DNA from: Geobacteraceae bacterium
GTDB taxonomy: Bacteria > Desulfobacterota > Desulfuromonadia > Geobacterales > Geobacteraceae
DNA: 64,000 bases
NCBI GenBank assembly: GCA_024281055.1
Contig: JAMXLF010000007.1
Span: forward strand, 1-64,000
Direction of reading: 5' to 3'
How positions within the stretch are numbered: position 1 is the first letter of the stretch; the number at the start of each line of letters is the position of its first letter. The position numbers and the translations under genes were made by a program. Shown here piece by piece: positions 1-10,556 of the stretch. Below the pieces are notes generated by a model. The model had not been told where the DNA came from, did no database searches, and worked only from the letters and a program-made list of their open reading frames with translations.

Positions 1-803
1 CTCATGCTCCCCCCCAGGATGGTATTCAGGATGGAGGCCTCGTAACGCTGGGGATGGTTCTGGGGAAGCGCGCCGGTGCCGAGACTGAGGTGGACCTGCT
101 CCAGGTCCTTGTCCATGAGGCCGAACCGCTTCTCGTAGTCGGGGAGGGAGCAGGAGGAGACGGCACCGCTGCCGGTCGGCAGCCCATCGAAAAGGCCGTT
201 CAGAAGCTCCAGGAGCTCCGGGTGATCGACCCTGCCGGCGGCAGTGATGATGATGTCGCCGGCCCGGTAGCTGCTCTTCTTGTATGCCTGGATAAAGTCG
301 CGGGTGAGCCCCGCCACGCTCTCCTCGCTGCCGATGATCGGCATGCCGAGGGGATGATCCTTCCAGATGGCGCGGAACAGGAGGTCGGTGAGATAATCCT
401 CCGGGCTGTCCTCGTGCATCCGGATCTCCTGGAGGATCACCTTGCGCTCCTTCTCCAGCTCTTCGGGGTCGAACAGGGGATTGAGAAAGATGTCGGTGAG
501 CAGGTCCACGGTCCGGGGGAGGAACGAGGCGAGGACCTTGGCGTAGTAGCAGACGAACTCGCGACCGGTGAAGGCATTGAGGAATCCGCCCATGGAGTCG
601 ATTTCCCGGGCGATGTCGAGGGAGGTCCGCCGCTCAGTCCCCTTGAAGAGGAGGTGCTCGATGAAATGGGCGACACCGTTCGTCTCCCGCCCTTCATGGC
701 GCGAGCCGCTGGCGACCCAGATCCCGAGGGAGACGGAATGCACATGGGGGATATGCTCGGAGATGACCCGTATGCCGTTGTCCAGAACTGTTTTCGTGAC
801 CAT
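1..803 (-). CDS. M16 family zinc peptidase (partial, C-terminus off the left edge)
   Basis: Reading leftwards from the ATG at 803, the frame stays open to base 1, so the first about 267 residues are present and the C-terminal part is missing. It starts [13 protein letters not shown] and carries the inverted zinc motif HFIEH near residue 46, which is HxxEH of the pitrilysin/processing-peptidase family, with downstream acidic residues in the expected region (about residues 115-130). Whole enzymes of this family are about 420 residues with two homologous halves; only the catalytic half is visible. It lies just downstream of pnp, an order I recall from several Deltaproteobacteria and Firmicutes (inference). 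A terminator hairpin separates it from pnp, so it may have its own promoter or depend on read-through. The long plus-strand frames over the same bases are shadows. Confidence 0.9.
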   Translation of the reverse strand, partial: MVTKTVLDNGIRVISEHIPHVHSVSLGIWVASGSRHEGRETNGVAHFIEHLLFKGTERRTSLDIAREIDSMGGFLNAFTGREFVCYYAKVLASFLPRTVDLLTDIFLNPLFDPEELEKERKVILQEIRMHEDSPEDYLTDLLFRAIWKDHPLGMPIIGSEESVAGLTRDFIQAYKKSSYRAGDIIITAAGRVDHPELLELLNGLFDGLPTGSGAVSSCSLPDYEKRFGLMDKDLEQVHLSLGTGALPQNHPQRYEASILNTILGGSM

Positions 804-845
804 GGTTACACTATAACCGGTGTGGGGGCAATATCAAGGCCCCGG

Positions 846-875
846 TAAAAACAGGGGCGGCCTGTGCGGCCGCCC
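846..875 (-). terminator. Rho-independent terminator after pnp
   Basis: Read on the minus strand, an 8-bp perfect stem GGGCGGCC/GGCCGCCC with a 5-base loop is followed after two bases by TTTTT. It begins about 75 bases after the pnp stop and ends about 45 bases before the M16 peptidase start. Confidence 0.7.
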
Positions 876-881
876 TCGTCC

Positions 882-900
882 GGCATTCCCGCGGAATGCC
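882..900. repeat. Short perfect inverted repeat downstream of pnp
   Basis: GGCATTCC and GGAATGCC flank a 3-base centre. It could be an RNA processing hairpin at the 3' end of the pnp transcript; no function can be assigned. Confidence 0.4.
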
Positions 901-951
901 CGTTTCGTCATATACCGGCACCGCCGGTCCGGGAATGCAGGCCGGCGCCTG

Positions 952-3048
952 TTACTCCTCGGGAAGCGTCGCCCCGAGTGCTTCCTTGCGGGACAGCTTG
1001 ATTTTACCCTGTTTGTCGATGCCGATGCACTTCACGAGCACCTTGTCCCCTTCCTTGAGGACGTCGGTGACGTTCTTGACCCGTTCCTTGTCCAGCTCGG
1101 AGATGTGGACCAGGCCGTCGGTACCCGGAAAGATCTCGACGAAGGCGCCGAACTCCATCACCTTCTTCACGGTGCCCATGTAGAGTTTTCCCTCTTCGGC
1201 CTCGGCGGTCAGGTCCCGGATCATCTTGATGGCCTTGTCGCAGGCAGCCTTGTCGGTACTGGCGATGTTGATCCGGCCGGTATCCTCGATGTCGATGGTG
1301 ACGCCGGTCGCCTCGGTGATGCCGCGCACGTTCTTGCCGCCGGAACCGATGACGTCGCGGATCTTGTCGGTCTTGACCCAGATGGTGGTGATCCGCGGCG
1401 CATAGGCGGAGAGGTCCGGTCGCGGCGTGGCGATGGTCTCGGCCATCTTGCCGAGGATGTGGATCCGCCCCTCGCGGGCCTGGGCAAGCGCCTTCTGCAT
1501 GATCTCCTTGGAGACGCCGGTGATCTTGATGTCCATCTGCAGCGCGGTGACCCCCGTGGTCGTTCCGGCCACCTTGAAGTCCATGTCGCCGAGATGGTCC
1601 TCGTCGCCGAGGATGTCGGAGAGGATCGCAACGTCGTTCCCCTCCTTGATGAGTCCCATGGCGATCCCCGCCACCGGGGCCTTGATCGGGATGCCGGCGT
1701 CCATCATGGACATGGAGCCACCGCAGACCGTGGCCATCGACGAGGAGCCGTTGCTCTCCAGGATGTCGGAGACGATCCTGATGGTATAGGGGAAATCTTC
1801 GTGTTTCGGCACCACCCGTTCCAGGGCGCGCTCCGCCAGCATGCCGTGGCCGATCTCGCGACGGCCTGGGGCAAGGCGAAAGCTCGTCTCCCCGACGGAA
1901 AACGGCGGGAAGTTGTAGTGGAGGAGGAAGCGCTTCTTGGTTTCGCCATAGAGGGAATCGATCCGCTGCTCGTCGATGGAGGTCCCGAGGGTAGCGGCGA
2001 CGAGGGCCTGGGTTTCTCCCCTCGTAAAGAGGGCGGAACCGTGCACCCGCGGCAGGAGTCCCACCTGGGTCGTGATCGGGCGGATGGTCCGCGTGTCGCG
2101 GCCGTCGATCCGCTCGCCGTCCTTGATGATATGCTCACGTACCAGCTCGTACTCGAAGTCGCCGAGGAACCCCTTGATCTCCTTTTCCCGCCCTTCGTAC
2201 TCCGTGGCGAGGGTGGCAAGGGCTTCGTCGGTAATGGCGTCGATGCGGTCGTGCCGCTCCACCTTGGACTTGATGCGCACCGCCTCCTTCATCCCCGCGT
2301 AGGCGAGCTCCTTCACCCTGGCCTTGAGGGCCTCGTCCACGACCGGTGCCGGGCAGTCGCGCTTCGAAACCCCGGCCATCTTCCGCAGCTCCGTCTGGGC
2401 GGCGATGATCGGCTGGACCGCGGCGTGGCCGAAGAAGATGGCGTCGAGCATGACCTCTTCGGGCACCTCCGCAGAGCTCCCTTCCACCATGATGACCGCA
2501 TCCCTGCTGGCCGCCACGACGATCTCGATGTCGCTTTTCTCCAGCTGCTCCGCAGTGGGGTTGGCCACGAACTGCCCGTCCACCCGGCCCACCTTGACCC
2601 CGGCGATGGGGCCCTGAAAGGGGATGTCGGAAACCTCCAGGGCAGCCGATGCGCCGATCATGGAGAGGATGCCCGGATCGTTGTCACGGTCCGCCGAGAT
2701 GACGGTGGCCATGATCTGGGTATCATTCAGGAAGTTCTCTGGAAAGAGGGGGCGGATCGGCCGGTCGATGAGGCGGCAGGTCAGGGTCTCGTTGTCCGAG
2801 GGACGCCCCTCCCGCTTGAAGAAGCCGCCCGGGATCTTCCCGCCGGCGTAGGCCTTCTCCTGGTAGTTGACGGTCAGGGGGAAGAAGTCCTGCCCTTCCT
2901 TGGCGGTCTTGGTCGCCACGGCCGTCACGAGCACCATGGTATCGCCGCAGCTCACCACCGTAGCACCGCTGGCCTGCTTGGCCATCACGCCCGTGGCGAT
3001 AGTAATCGTCCGGCCGCTGAACTCAATCTGAACCTGTTTCTGTTCCAT
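952..3048 (-). CDS. pnp: Polyribonucleotide nucleotidyltransferase (PNPase)
   Basis: A 698-residue protein of the usual PNPase length. It phosphorolytically degrades RNA from the 3' end, releasing nucleoside diphosphates, and can add tails in reverse. Visible order: first RNase PH core (about 10-220), helical linker, second RNase PH core with FTRGETQ near 345 and the [10 protein letters not shown] segment near 440, then a KH domain ([11 protein letters not shown] near 565) and a C-terminal S1 domain (about 620-690, MEFGAFVEI). The ATG at 3048 follows a GGAG about 13 bases upstream. It sits downstream of rpsO as in many bacteria, separated by a strong hairpin and a heptad-repeat array. In E. 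coli the pnp leader is an RNase III and autoregulation target; whether that holds here is not visible. Confidence 0.98.
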   Translation of the reverse strand: MEQKQVQIEFSGRTITIATGVMAKQASGATVVSCGDTMVLVTAVATKTAKEGQDFFPLTVNYQEKAYAGGKIPGGFFKREGRPSDNETLTCRLIDRPIRPLFPENFLNDTQIMATVISADRDNDPGILSMIGASAALEVSDIPFQGPIAGVKVGRVDGQFVANPTAEQLEKSDIEIVVAASRDAVIMVEGSSAEVPEEVMLDAIFFGHAAVQPIIAAQTELRKMAGVSKRDCPAPVVDEALKARVKELAYAGMKEAVRIKSKVERHDRIDAITDEALATLATEYEGREKEIKGFLGDFEYELVREHIIKDGERIDGRDTRTIRPITTQVGLLPRVHGSALFTRGETQALVAATLGTSIDEQRIDSLYGETKKRFLLHYNFPPFSVGETSFRLAPGRREIGHGMLAERALERVVPKHEDFPYTIRIVSDILESNGSSSMATVCGGSMSMMDAGIPIKAPVAGIAMGLIKEGNDVAILSDILGDEDHLGDMDFKVAGTTTGVTALQMDIKITGVSKEIMQKALAQAREGRIHILGKMAETIATPRPDLSAYAPRITTIWVKTDKIRDVIGSGGKNVRGITEATGVTIDIEDTGRINIASTDKAACDKAIKMIRDLTAEAEEGKLYMGTVKKVMEFGAFVEIFPGTDGLVHISELDKERVKNVTDVLKEGDKVLVKCIGIDKQGKIKLSRKEALGATLPEE

Positions 3049-3112
3049 AGTATTTACGGTCTCCTCACCTTGTTGATTGTTGGTGTTGGGGCCGTCGATA
3101 AAAAGACTAAAC

Positions 3113-3188
3113 GAGGTTCAAGGTTCAAGGTTCGAGGTTCGAGGTTCGAGGTTAAAACCTCGTGCCCAGAGCCTCGTTCCTCGTTCCT
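3113..3188. repeat. Heptad-periodic array, unit GAGGTTC/AAGGTTC
   Basis: Six consecutive 7-bp units (3113-3154) of the form GAGGTTC or AAGGTTC are followed by a short spacer and degenerate units of the opposite sense ending near 3188 (CTCGTTC twice). It lies in the rpsO-pnp gap. It is one of at least eleven intergenic loci in this window with the same 7-bp period but different unit sequence. Confidence 0.8.
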
Positions 3189-3248
3189 GATTTTAGCCGC
3201 TTTATCCACGCCCCCAACAAAAATAAAAAGGGCTCGCAGGCCCATTCA

Positions 3249-3300
3249 AAAAAAGGAAAGGCAATATACCCCAGAGCAAGTGGCGAGGTATACTGCCTTT
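3249..3300 (-). terminator. Strong hairpin after rpsO with T-tract
   Basis: Two bases after the rpsO stop, a 14-bp stem (AAAGGCAGTATACC with GGTATATTGCCTTT, one mismatch) encloses a 16-base loop and is followed on the minus strand by CC and seven T. It fits a terminator or attenuator between rpsO and pnp; in E. coli a terminator and RNase III sites occupy the same position. Confidence 0.7.
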
Positions 3301-3302
3301 TC

Positions 3303-3569
3303 TTATCTCCTGATGCCGAGCTTTTCGATGATCGTTCTGTATCTCTCCACGTCTTTCTTCTTGAGATAGTCGAGAAGTCTCCTTCTCTGACCGACGATCT
3401 TCAAGAGACCACGACGACTGTGATGATCCTTTTTATGAACCTTGAAATGTTCGGTCAGATAGATGATCCGTTCGGTGAGGATCGCTATCTGCACTTCAGG
3501 GGAACCGGTATCATTGTCATGGAGCTTGTAGCTGTTGATGATTCCCTGCTTCTTGTCCGTTACCAGCAT
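3303..3569 (-). CDS. rpsO: 30S ribosomal protein S15
   Basis: An 88-residue protein with the S15 hallmark segments [29 protein letters not shown] and [12 protein letters not shown]; the usual length is 88-89. It binds the central domain of 16S rRNA and nucleates platform assembly. The ATG at 3569 is chosen over a GTG at 3578 because the ATG has AGGAGGT seven bases upstream, whereas the GTG lies within this ribosome binding site. Gene order truB-rpsO-pnp is typical. Confidence 0.98.
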   Translation of the reverse strand: MLVTDKKQGIINSYKLHDNDTGSPEVQIAILTERIIYLTEHFKVHKKDHHSRRGLLKIVGQRRRLLDYLKKKDVERYRTIIEKLGIRR

Positions 3570-3636
3570 CGTGCACACCTCCTTTCCTGACAGGAATTGA
3601 TTGATGGTTTATCGTGATCGGTTTCTGCCGTTCGCC

Positions 3637-4593
3637 TCAGAGTGATAACTCCGCAACATGACTTTTTACCACAAGCTCCGGGTCATGTAAAGTGGAAAGC
3701 TCGTTGAATACCCGGAGAAGACCTATTCGCCCCGTTTCACCGCCACAGATTTCCGCGACCGCGACGAGGCTTCCCCCGAAGGAAAGGCGTATCCGCTCCG
3801 GGCATCCGGCCGCGCTTGCCAAGGGAGCCGTGCAATCGTCCCGCGTCGGTGCGATCCCCCGTCTCACCTTCGCCACGCCGCTTTCGGTAAGCGGCAGGTC
3901 CCGCAGATGGGAGAGGGCCGCGTACGGGGAGATGAGCATCCCCCTAAGACCTCCATCCCGGGCGAATCGGTCAAGGGAAACGGCCGCGTCGATGCCGAAC
4001 GGGCCGCTCATGGTCCGGCGAAGCGCAACGAGATGCGCACCGCAGCCGAGCCGCTCCCCCAGGTCATTCGCCAGAGTCCTCACGTAGGTCCCGCGGGAGC
4101 AGCGCACCCGGAAGGAAACGTCCGGGAGTGCCACCTCCTCGATGACCAGTTCATGGATATCGACCGGCCGGGCGTCCCGCGCCACCTCCTCGCCGCGGCG
4201 GGCGAGACGGTACAAGGGAACGCCGTTGCGCTTCAGGGCCGAGTACATGGGGGGGACCTGGAGAAGCCTGCCGGTGAACAGGGGTGCCGTCTCCCGGACC
4301 TTTTCCGGAGTGATCTCCCGCCACTCTCCTACCCGGATGACGGTGCCGGTGCAGTCCTGGGTGTCTGTCGCGGCACCGAGCCGCATCACCGCCCGGTACT
4401 CCTTGACCGTCTCGTCGAGGAACGGGATCGCCTTGGTCCCTTCACCCAAGGCCACCGGCAGAACCCCGGTGGCAAAGGGGTCGAGGGTACCGGTGTGGCC
4501 TGCCTTCTTCTGTCCCGCACCTCGCCGGACGGCGCGCACCACGTCGTGGGAGGTCATCCCCGCAGGCTTGTCGATGACGATGAATCCGTCCAT
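3637..4593 (-). CDS. truB: tRNA pseudouridine-55 synthase
   Basis: A 318-residue TruB. It converts U55 in the T-loop of tRNAs to pseudouridine. The catalytic motif GHTGTLDPFATGVLP at about residues 32-46 contains the essential Asp (GTLD). The N-terminal DKPAGMTSHDVV segment and RCSRGTYVRTLANDLG near 165 are both family hallmarks. A C-terminal PUA-like part follows. The start is only three bases after the nrnA stop with AAGGA directly adjacent, so translation is probably coupled. Confidence 0.97.
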   Translation of the reverse strand: MDGFIVIDKPAGMTSHDVVRAVRRGAGQKKAGHTGTLDPFATGVLPVALGEGTKAIPFLDETVKEYRAVMRLGAATDTQDCTGTVIRVGEWREITPEKVRETAPLFTGRLLQVPPMYSALKRNGVPLYRLARRGEEVARDARPVDIHELVIEEVALPDVSFRVRCSRGTYVRTLANDLGERLGCGAHLVALRRTMSGPFGIDAAVSLDRFARDGGLRGMLISPYAALSHLRDLPLTESGVAKVRRGIAPTRDDCTAPLASAAGCPERIRLSFGGSLVAVAEICGGETGRIGLLRVFNELSTLHDPELVVKSHVAELSL

Positions 4594-4596
4594 TCC

Positions 4597-5556
4597 TTAA
4601 AGTGCTGCTTCCATGTGGGCGAGGACCTTCCGTCGCACCTCGTCGACCGTACCGGCTATCGTGCATCCCGCGGCGTTGTGGTGACCACCGCCCCCAAAGG
4701 CCGCCGCCAGGGCCGACACGTCCACCTTCCCCTTGGAGCGGAACCCGACCTTGACGAGGCCGGAGTTGATTTCCCGGAAAAAGAGCGCCACTTCCACCCC
4801 CCGGATGGAACGGGGGTAGTTGACGAAGCCGTCGGTCAGCTCGGAGTTGGTCCCGGTCCGCTCGTACATGTCGAGGGTCACCGTGACTGAGGCGACGTCC
4901 CCGCGGGGAGAGATCGACAGGGTTGCCAGGGAAAGGGCCAGGAGCTCGAGGCGCTGGCGCGGCTGGCTCTCGTAGAGCTTCTCCGCCACGGACCAGGCAT
5001 TTACCCCACAGGCAACCATTTCAGCGGCAATGGTGAAGGCCTCGGGGTTGGCGTTGGAGTAACGGAACGAGCCGGTGTCGGTGATGACGGCAGTATAGAG
5101 ACAGAGGGCGATGTCGTAATCGATACCGTGGCCGTCGGCCTTGATGATCCGGTGAATCAGTGCCCCCGTGGCACTCGCCTCGGAGTCGATCAGGTTGAGG
5201 GCACCGAACCGGTCGCAGTGCAGGTGGTGGTCGATGTTGATGAACTTGCCGATGCCCCGGAACTGTTCCAGCTCCGCCCCGGCCCGGCGGAACTCCCCGA
5301 CGTCGAGAACGAAACAGACGTCGAAGCTGCGGGGCGGGATGGCATGGACCACTTCCTCGGCCAGGGGAAGAAAGGTGTACAGCTCGGGGAGCGGGTCGCA
5401 CATATAGACCGTCACATCCTTGCCGAGCCGTTTCAGGTGACAGGCAAGAGCGAGGGTAGAACCCACGGCGTCGCCGTCGGGGCTTTCGTGGGTGGTGAGG
5501 AGAAACGAGCCGGAAGCGGCGATCTCGTCAATGATTCTCTGTATCATCACCTTCAT
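4597..5556 (-). CDS. nrnA: DHH/DHHA1 phosphoesterase, NrnA-like (nanoRNase / pAp phosphatase)
   Basis: 319 residues with a DHH domain (DAVGST near 29, DVGEF near 85, NIDHHLHCDRFG near 108) and a C-terminal DHHA1 domain with the nucleotide-binding FGGGGHHNAAG near 290. Family members degrade 2-5 nt oligoribonucleotides and dephosphorylate 3'-phosphoadenosine 5'-phosphate. In Firmicutes and Deltaproteobacteria the gene sits between rbfA and truB, as here. The start overlaps the 3' end of rbfA by 29 bases; a second ATG three codons in is an alternative. Activity on nanoRNA versus pAp cannot be told from the sequence. Confidence 0.93.
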   Translation of the reverse strand: MKVMIQRIIDEIAASGSFLLTTHESPDGDAVGSTLALACHLKRLGKDVTVYMCDPLPELYTFLPLAEEVVHAIPPRSFDVCFVLDVGEFRRAGAELEQFRGIGKFINIDHHLHCDRFGALNLIDSEASATGALIHRIIKADGHGIDYDIALCLYTAVITDTGSFRYSNANPEAFTIAAEMVACGVNAWSVAEKLYESQPRQRLELLALSLATLSISPRGDVASVTVTLDMYERTGTNSELTDGFVNYPRSIRGVEVALFFREINSGLVKVGFRSKGKVDVSALAAAFGGGGHHNAAGCTIAGTVDEVRRKVLAHMEAAL

Positions 5557-5896
5557 CGGCAGTGCTGATCTCCTTCAGGATGGTTTCGATGCGCGCCCCG
5601 TACTCCACCGATGCATCGTAACGGAAGAGAAGGTCAGGGACGTAGCGCATCCTGAGCGTTTTCCCCATCTCCTTGCGGATGAAGCCCCGGGCGCTGTTCA
5701 GCCCCTGTTCGGTGGCCTTTTTCTCCGCATCGCTGCCGATCACCGTGAAATAGACCGTCGCCAGGTGGAGGTCGTCGGTGACTTTCACCCCGGTAATGGT
5801 GACAAAGCCGATGCGGGGGTCCTTGAGCCCCTTGACGAGGAGCGCGGACACCATTTCATGAATCGCTTCAGCGACCTTTTCAGACCTTTTAAACAT
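5528..5896 (-). CDS. rbfA: Ribosome-binding factor A
   Basis: 122 residues with the RbfA KH-like fold: KRSEKVAEAIHEMVSALL at the N-terminus, RIGFVTITGVKVTDDL near 38 and ATVYFTV near 58. RbfA helps late maturation of the 30S subunit and processing of the 16S 5' end. It follows infB in the canonical operon, with 139 bases between them holding a hairpin. Confidence 0.96.
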   Translation of the reverse strand: MFKRSEKVAEAIHEMVSALLVKGLKDPRIGFVTITGVKVTDDLHLATVYFTVIGSDAEKKATEQGLNSARGFIRKEMGKTLRMRYVPDLLFRYDASVEYGARIETILKEISTADEGDDTENH

Positions 5897-5963
5897 TCTC
5901 TTTTTCTCTTTTTATTCTTTGGAAACGCGTTTTTTCGCAAGGTCAAGGCGATCAAGGGATGAC

Positions 5964-5989
5964 GCGGAGGCGTAGCAGCGCTACGCCGC
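5964..5989. repeat. Hairpin in the infB-rbfA gap
   Basis: GGCGTAGC and GCTACGCC form a perfect 8-bp stem around a 3-base loop, extended imperfectly by GCGG/CCGC. There is no T-tract, so a terminator is unlikely. It may be an RNA processing or stability element; I recall similar CGTAGC hairpins in Geobacter genomes but cannot confirm it. Confidence 0.5.
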
Positions 5990-6035
5990 ACAAGGAATCC
6001 CGAAGATCAACGCAGAGATTGCGGAAAAGGCGCGT

Positions 6036-8693
6036 TTACAGCGTGGCGGCGATCTTTTCGATCTCGAGCGCCTCGATCACATCCCCCACCTTGAGGTCGT
6101 TGTAATTCTCCAGGCCGATGCCGCACTCGTAACCGGACGCCACATCCTTCACGTCCTCCTTGAAGCGGCGGAGGCTCGACATTTTCCCCTGGTAGATGAC
6201 CACGTTGTCGCGCAGCAGCCGCACCTGGGCGTTACGCACCATCTTGCCGTCGAGAACATAGCATCCGGCCACCATGCCGATCTTCGGTACGGAGAAGGTC
6301 TCGCGGATCTCGGCCCGTCCCAGGTGCTTCTCCCGGAGGGTCGGCTCGAGAAGCCCTTCCATGGCCTTCTTGATGTCCTCCACCGCGTCGTAGATGATGT
6401 TGTAGAGGCGGATATCGACCCCTTCCTTCTCGGCAAGGGCCTGGGCCTTCACCTCGGGGCGGACGTTGAAGCCGAGGATGATGGCGTTCGAAGCGGCGGC
6501 CAGGTTCACGTCGGTCTCAGTGATAGCGCCGACCGACGAGTGGATCACGTTCAGCCGGACCGCATCGGTGGAAAGCTTCCGGAGCGACTCGGCGACCGCC
6601 TCCACGGAGCCCTGGACGTCCGCCTTGATGATGACGTTAAGGTCCTTCACCTCGCCCTTCTGAATCTTGTCGTAGAGCTGCTCCAGGGTAAGTTTGGCGT
6701 GTTTGGCGAGCTCGGTCTCGCGGATCTTCTGCTGGCGATGGGAAGCGATTTCCCTCGCCTGCTTCTCGTCCGAAAGGACCACGAACACGTCGCCCGCATC
6801 GGGAACGCCGGTGAAGCCGACCACCTCTGCAGGCATAGCGGGGCCGGCGGACAGCACCTTCTCTGCCCGGTCGTTCTGCATGGCGCGCACCCGGCCGTAA
6901 TGGATGCCGGCCACAAAGTAGTCACCCACCTTGAGAGTCCCCTCCTGGACCAGCACCGTGGCCACAGGGCCCCGGCCCTTGTCCAGCTTGGCCTCGACGA
7001 TAGTACCGCGGGCGGCCTTGTCGGGATTGGCCTTGAGCTCCATCAGGTCCGCCTGGAGGAGCACCATCTCCAGGAGTTCCTCCAGGTTGAGGCGTTTCTT
7101 GGCCGAGACTTCCACCATGGTGGTGTCGCCCCCCCACTCGCTGGAGACAAGGCCCAGCTCCATCAACTCCTGCTTCACCCGCTCCGGCTTCGCCTCGGGC
7201 TTGTCGATTTTATTCACAGCCACGATGATCGGCACGCCGGCCGCCTTGGAATGGTTGACCGCCTCGCGGGTCTGGGGCATGACACCATCGTCGGCCGCCA
7301 CCACGAGGATGACGATGTCGGTCACCTTGGCGCCGCGGGCACGCATGGCGGTAAACGCCTCGTGGCCCGGGGTGTCGAGGAAGGTGATCTTGCGGCCGTT
7401 GAGCTCCACGTCATAGGCGCCGATGTGCTGGGTAATCCCCCCCGCTTCGCCGGCGATCACGTTGGTCTCGCGGATGGCGTCCAGGAGCGAGGTCTTGCCG
7501 TGGTCGACGTGACCCATGATGGTCACCACCGGCGGCCGTTTCTGCAGACTCTCCGGGGCGTCGGGGGCCGCCTCCAGCATCATATCCAGGTCGATGGCGA
7601 CGTTCTCGATCTCGTAGCCGAACTCCGTGGCAAGCAGCGTGGCTGTGTCCACATCGAGAGGATGGTTGATGGTGGCCATCATTCCCATCTTCATCAGGGC
7701 GCGGATCAGGTCGTTGGCCTTGGCCCCCATCCTCTTGGCCAGCTCGCCGACGGTGATGGTCTCGGAAATCTTGATGATGCGCTTGATGGCCTTGGGAACG
7801 GTGATCTCGGTCTTCTTGCCGATCACGGGACGTTCTTTTTCCCGCCGTTTCCCCTTGCCGGCGCGCGGTCCCGGCTCGAAAACGCGCTCCCGTTTCTCGA
7901 GCATCTCGCCCTTCTTGAAGCCCTCCTTCTTCTTGGCGCCCGGTACGGCCTTCTTGGCCCCCTTGGCGGCCTCGCCGGCAGGGGCCTCTTTTCCCTTGCG
8001 CCCCTTCTTGCGATCATCGACGGGGACCGGCACCTCAACCATGGTCGGCGACACCGGCCTTTCGCCGGGACGTGCAGGGACACCCCGCTCCGGGGCGCCG
8101 GCGGGGGACGGTCGCTGACCCGGGACAGGGCGCTGGCCGGGGGCGGGGCGCTGACCCGGGACGGGGCGCTGGGCCTCGCGCCGCTCGGGCTGGCGCTCCT
8201 GGGGCTTCATTCCGGGGATTTCAACCCGGCCGAGGATCCTCGCCCGTGTAGCGGTCGGCTTTTCCGGCTCGTATTCCCGCGGAGCGACTTTCGGCTTTTC
8301 GACCGGCGGAGCGGCGGAAGGCGCCTCTTCAGCGGGAGGAGCCGCAGGCGCGACAGGCGCTTTGACCTCCGCAACCTCTGCAGGTGGGGCTTCCACCGGG
8401 GCGGCAACCTCCGGCGCAGGAGGGGCTTCCACCAGGGTGGGAGGAGCCTCCGCGGGAGACGGAGCCGCCTCCACCACCTTGGCCCTGCGCCTGATAAGCG
8501 TCGTCGTCACCCGGACTTCTTCCTTGGCAACATCCTTGACAGGAGGGGGGGCGGTCAGGGCGTTGACATCCGCTTCATCAATAACGGCCATGTGGTTCTT
8601 GACTTCCACGCCCACGGATTTCAGCCTGGCTATCAGTTCCTTGTTATCGATGCCCATCTTCTGCGCCAGTTCATACACGCGGATCTTACTCAT
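6036..8693 (-). CDS. infB: Translation initiation factor IF-2
   Basis: 885 residues. The N-terminal IF2N fold ([20 protein letters not shown]) is followed by a Pro/Ala/Glu-rich linker (about 70-270) with repeated PGQRP units, and a second IF2N-like segment near 315. The GTPase domain has G1 GHVDHGKT near 391, G3 DTPGHEAF near 437 and G4 NKID near 493. Domains II-IV include the C-terminal fMet-tRNA binding domain. IF-2 brings initiator tRNA to the 30S subunit and promotes subunit joining. The start codon overlaps the end of the upstream ylxR gene by 8 bases, so translation is probably coupled. Confidence 0.98.
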   Translation of the reverse strand: MSKIRVYELAQKMGIDNKELIARLKSVGVEVKNHMAVIDEADVNALTAPPPVKDVAKEEVRVTTTLIRRRAKVVEAAPSPAEAPPTLVEAPPAPEVAAPVEAPPAEVAEVKAPVAPAAPPAEEAPSAAPPVEKPKVAPREYEPEKPTATRARILGRVEIPGMKPQERQPERREAQRPVPGQRPAPGQRPVPGQRPSPAGAPERGVPARPGERPVSPTMVEVPVPVDDRKKGRKGKEAPAGEAAKGAKKAVPGAKKKEGFKKGEMLEKRERVFEPGPRAGKGKRREKERPVIGKKTEITVPKAIKRIIKISETITVGELAKRMGAKANDLIRALMKMGMMATINHPLDVDTATLLATEFGYEIENVAIDLDMMLEAAPDAPESLQKRPPVVTIMGHVDHGKTSLLDAIRETNVIAGEAGGITQHIGAYDVELNGRKITFLDTPGHEAFTAMRARGAKVTDIVILVVAADDGVMPQTREAVNHSKAAGVPIIVAVNKIDKPEAKPERVKQELMELGLVSSEWGGDTTMVEVSAKKRLNLEELLEMVLLQADLMELKANPDKAARGTIVEAKLDKGRGPVATVLVQEGTLKVGDYFVAGIHYGRVRAMQNDRAEKVLSAGPAMPAEVVGFTGVPDAGDVFVVLSDEKQAREIASHRQQKIRETELAKHAKLTLEQLYDKIQKGEVKDLNVIIKADVQGSVEAVAESLRKLSTDAVRLNVIHSSVGAITETDVNLAAASNAIILGFNVRPEVKAQALAEKEGVDIRLYNIIYDAVEDIKKAMEGLLEPTLREKHLGRAEIRETFSVPKIGMVAGCYVLDGKMVRNAQVRLLRDNVVIYQGKMSSLRRFKEDVKDVASGYECGIGLENYNDLKVGDVIEALEIEKIAATL

Positions 8694-9288
8694 GGTTACT
8701 GCACCCCTCCCTCACGAAGTTCCTGTACTTTTCCAGCTCTGTCATGATTGTTGTGATAAAGCCACTCTGTTCGATGGCCGCCACGCCCCGCATCTCCTTG
8801 CCGATGAGCGCGCCGAGCCGATCCTTGGTGAACAGCTCGACCACGGGGACCCCGGCGCGATCCGCCAGGAAAACGAACCGTTCCCGGCTCTCTCCCGACA
8901 GGTCGGCGGCAACGAAGAGGACGCCGGGAGTTCGCCGCTTAAAGGCTTCCGCGACCGTATCGCTGCCGGAAACGACCTTCCCCGCCTTATTGGCAAGTGC
9001 CAGATAGGAGCCGATCCGTTCCTCGAGAAGCTGGACCACCCGGGCGATCAGGGCGTCGGCGCCACCTGACCTGACCTCTCCCCGGAAGGACCTGGCGAAC
9101 TGGTTCTTCGCCGCCGCCGTCCGCAGGCATTCCCGTTGCCAGCAGGTATAAGCACCCCGACCGGGAAGCTTCCCCTGTGGATCGGGTACCAGGGTCCGGT
9201 CGGGGGCGAGGACGAAACGGAGGAGTTCCCTCTTGTCCTTCGCCGTCCGGCATCCCAGGCAGCTCCGCTGTGGTTCCTGCTTCGCCAT
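8686..9288 (-). CDS. YlxR (DUF448) fused to an L7Ae-like RNA-binding domain
   Basis: 200 residues. The N-terminal half (1-85) is YlxR-like: [19 protein letters not shown], then PGRGAYTCW with conserved cysteines. The C-terminal half (about 95-190) resembles the L7Ae/YlxQ family: [18 protein letters not shown], then [15 protein letters not shown] and [18 protein letters not shown]. In Firmicutes these are two adjacent genes, ylxR and ylxQ, between nusA and infB; here the same slot holds one fused gene. It is probably an RNA-binding accessory of translation or transcription. It overlaps infB by 8 bases and starts two bases after nusA ends. Confidence 0.88.
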   Translation of the reverse strand: MAKQEPQRSCLGCRTAKDKRELLRFVLAPDRTLVPDPQGKLPGRGAYTCWQRECLRTAAAKNQFARSFRGEVRSGGADALIARVVQLLEERIGSYLALANKAGKVVSGSDTVAEAFKRRTPGVLFVAADLSGESRERFVFLADRAGVPVVELFTKDRLGALIGKEMRGVAAIEQSGFITTIMTELEKYRNFVREGCSNHE

Positions 9289-9290
9289 GG

Positions 9291-10457
9291 CTACTCTTCG
9301 GCCTGCTCCTCAGCGGCCGTTTCTGCCGCGGCGCTGCTCTCTTCCCCGGCAGCCTCCTCCTCGGCAGCTTCTTCTGCGGCGGTGCCGTCAAAGGAAGCAT
9401 ACTGGAGGAGCTCCGCCTCGGCAGCCCGCGTCTCGCTCTTGATGTCGATCCGCCAGCCGGTCAGCTTCGCGGCGAGCCGGACGTTCTGGCCCCGCTTGCC
9501 GATGGCGAGCGACAGCTGATCGTCGGCGACGATGATCTCCATGGCACGATTCTCCTCGTCCACATAGACCTTGGAAACCACTGCCGGGGCAAGGGTGTTG
9601 CAGACAAAGCGGGCCATGTCCTCGGACCAGGGGATGATGTCGATCTTTTCCCCCCGCAGTTCGGAAACCACGTTCTGCACCCGCGAGCCGCGCATGCCGA
9701 CGCAGGCGCCGACCGGGTCGACGTCCGAATCGTTGGAATAGACGGCGATCTTGGAGCGACTCCCCGGCTCCCGGACGACCCCCTTGATCTCCACGATCCC
9801 CTCGGCGATCTCCGGCACCTCCGCCTCGAACAGCTTCGCCAGCATGCCGGGATGGGCGCGGGAGAGGATGATCTGCGGCCCCTTGGTGGTCATGCGGATG
9901 TCCAGGATGAGGGCCTTCACCCGGTCTCCCTGGCGGTAGACCTCGCGGGGCACCTGCTCCTTGTGGGAGAGGACCGCCTCCGCACGGCCGAGGTCGATGA
10001 CCAGGTCGCCTCGCTCGTAGCGCCGCACCACGCCGTTGATCAGCTCGCCAAGGCGGTCCTGGAACTCGTTGAAGATCGTCTCGCGCTCCGCCTCGCGCAC
10101 CCGCTGGATGATCACCTGCTTGGCGGTCTGGGCGGCGATACGGGTGTAGCCGCTGGCGTCGAGCTTCATCCCGAGCGAGTCTCCTATCTCCACGTCGGGG
10201 TCGATCTCCCGGGCCTCTTCCAGGTCGATCTCCTTGTAGGAGTCCTGGACCTCCTCCACCACGGTCACGAATTCGAACAGCTCAACCTCGCCGATGTCCT
10301 CGTTATAGTGGGCTTCGAGGTCGCGTGTGTTGCGGAACTTCTTGTTGGCCGCGGTGAGAACCGCCTGCTCAAGGGCTTCCGTAACGATGGCCTTGTCGAT
10401 CCCCTTTTCCTTGACGATCTGATCGATGGTATGCTTGAGGTTGAAGGTCGTCTCCAC
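9291..10457 (-). CDS. nusA: Transcription termination/antitermination protein NusA
   Basis: 388 residues: an N-terminal RNA polymerase-binding domain (1-130), an S1 domain (about 135-200), and two KH domains ([21 protein letters not shown] near 235 and a second near 305, [13 protein letters not shown]). After residue 345 there is only a Glu/Ala-rich tail, so the acidic AR1/AR2 repeats of E. coli NusA (495 residues) are missing, as in many bacteria. The start is GTG at 10457, chosen because GGAG lies eight bases upstream. NusA modulates pausing, termination and antitermination. Confidence 0.97.
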   Translation of the reverse strand: METTFNLKHTIDQIVKEKGIDKAIVTEALEQAVLTAANKKFRNTRDLEAHYNEDIGEVELFEFVTVVEEVQDSYKEIDLEEAREIDPDVEIGDSLGMKLDASGYTRIAAQTAKQVIIQRVREAERETIFNEFQDRLGELINGVVRRYERGDLVIDLGRAEAVLSHKEQVPREVYRQGDRVKALILDIRMTTKGPQIILSRAHPGMLAKLFEAEVPEIAEGIVEIKGVVREPGSRSKIAVYSNDSDVDPVGACVGMRGSRVQNVVSELRGEKIDIIPWSEDMARFVCNTLAPAVVSKVYVDEENRAMEIIVADDQLSLAIGKRGQNVRLAAKLTGWRIDIKSETRAAEAELLQYASFDGTAAEEAAEEEAAGEESSAAAETAAEEQAEE

Positions 10458-10486
10458 GTCTTAGTCTCCTTCAGCGTTTATAATCG

Positions 10487-10552
10487 GTGAAAAGTGAATG
10501 GTGAAAGGTGAAGGGAAAAAGCTTTTTTCACCCTTCACCTTTCACCCTTCAC
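10487..10552. repeat. Heptad-periodic hairpin, unit GTGAAAG/CACCCTT
   Basis: Four 7-bp units GTGAAAA, GTGAATG, GTGAAAG, GTGAAGG (10487-10514) face three complementary units CACCCTT, CACCTTT, CACCCTT plus CAC (10529-10552) across a 14-base centre. The arms pair over 22 bp with one mismatch. It starts four bases after the rimP stop, between rimP and nusA, and could act as an RNA hairpin within the operon. Confidence 0.85.
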
Positions 10553-10556
10553 GGTT

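Noticed and set aside
820-3369. Very long plus-strand open frame opposite pnp, with similar frames opposite infB (6324-8747) and the DHH-CCA gene (31106-33802)
   Set aside because: They mirror the codons of strongly conserved genes in GC-rich DNA, have no ribosome sites and encode His/Asp/Gly-rich sequence without domains.
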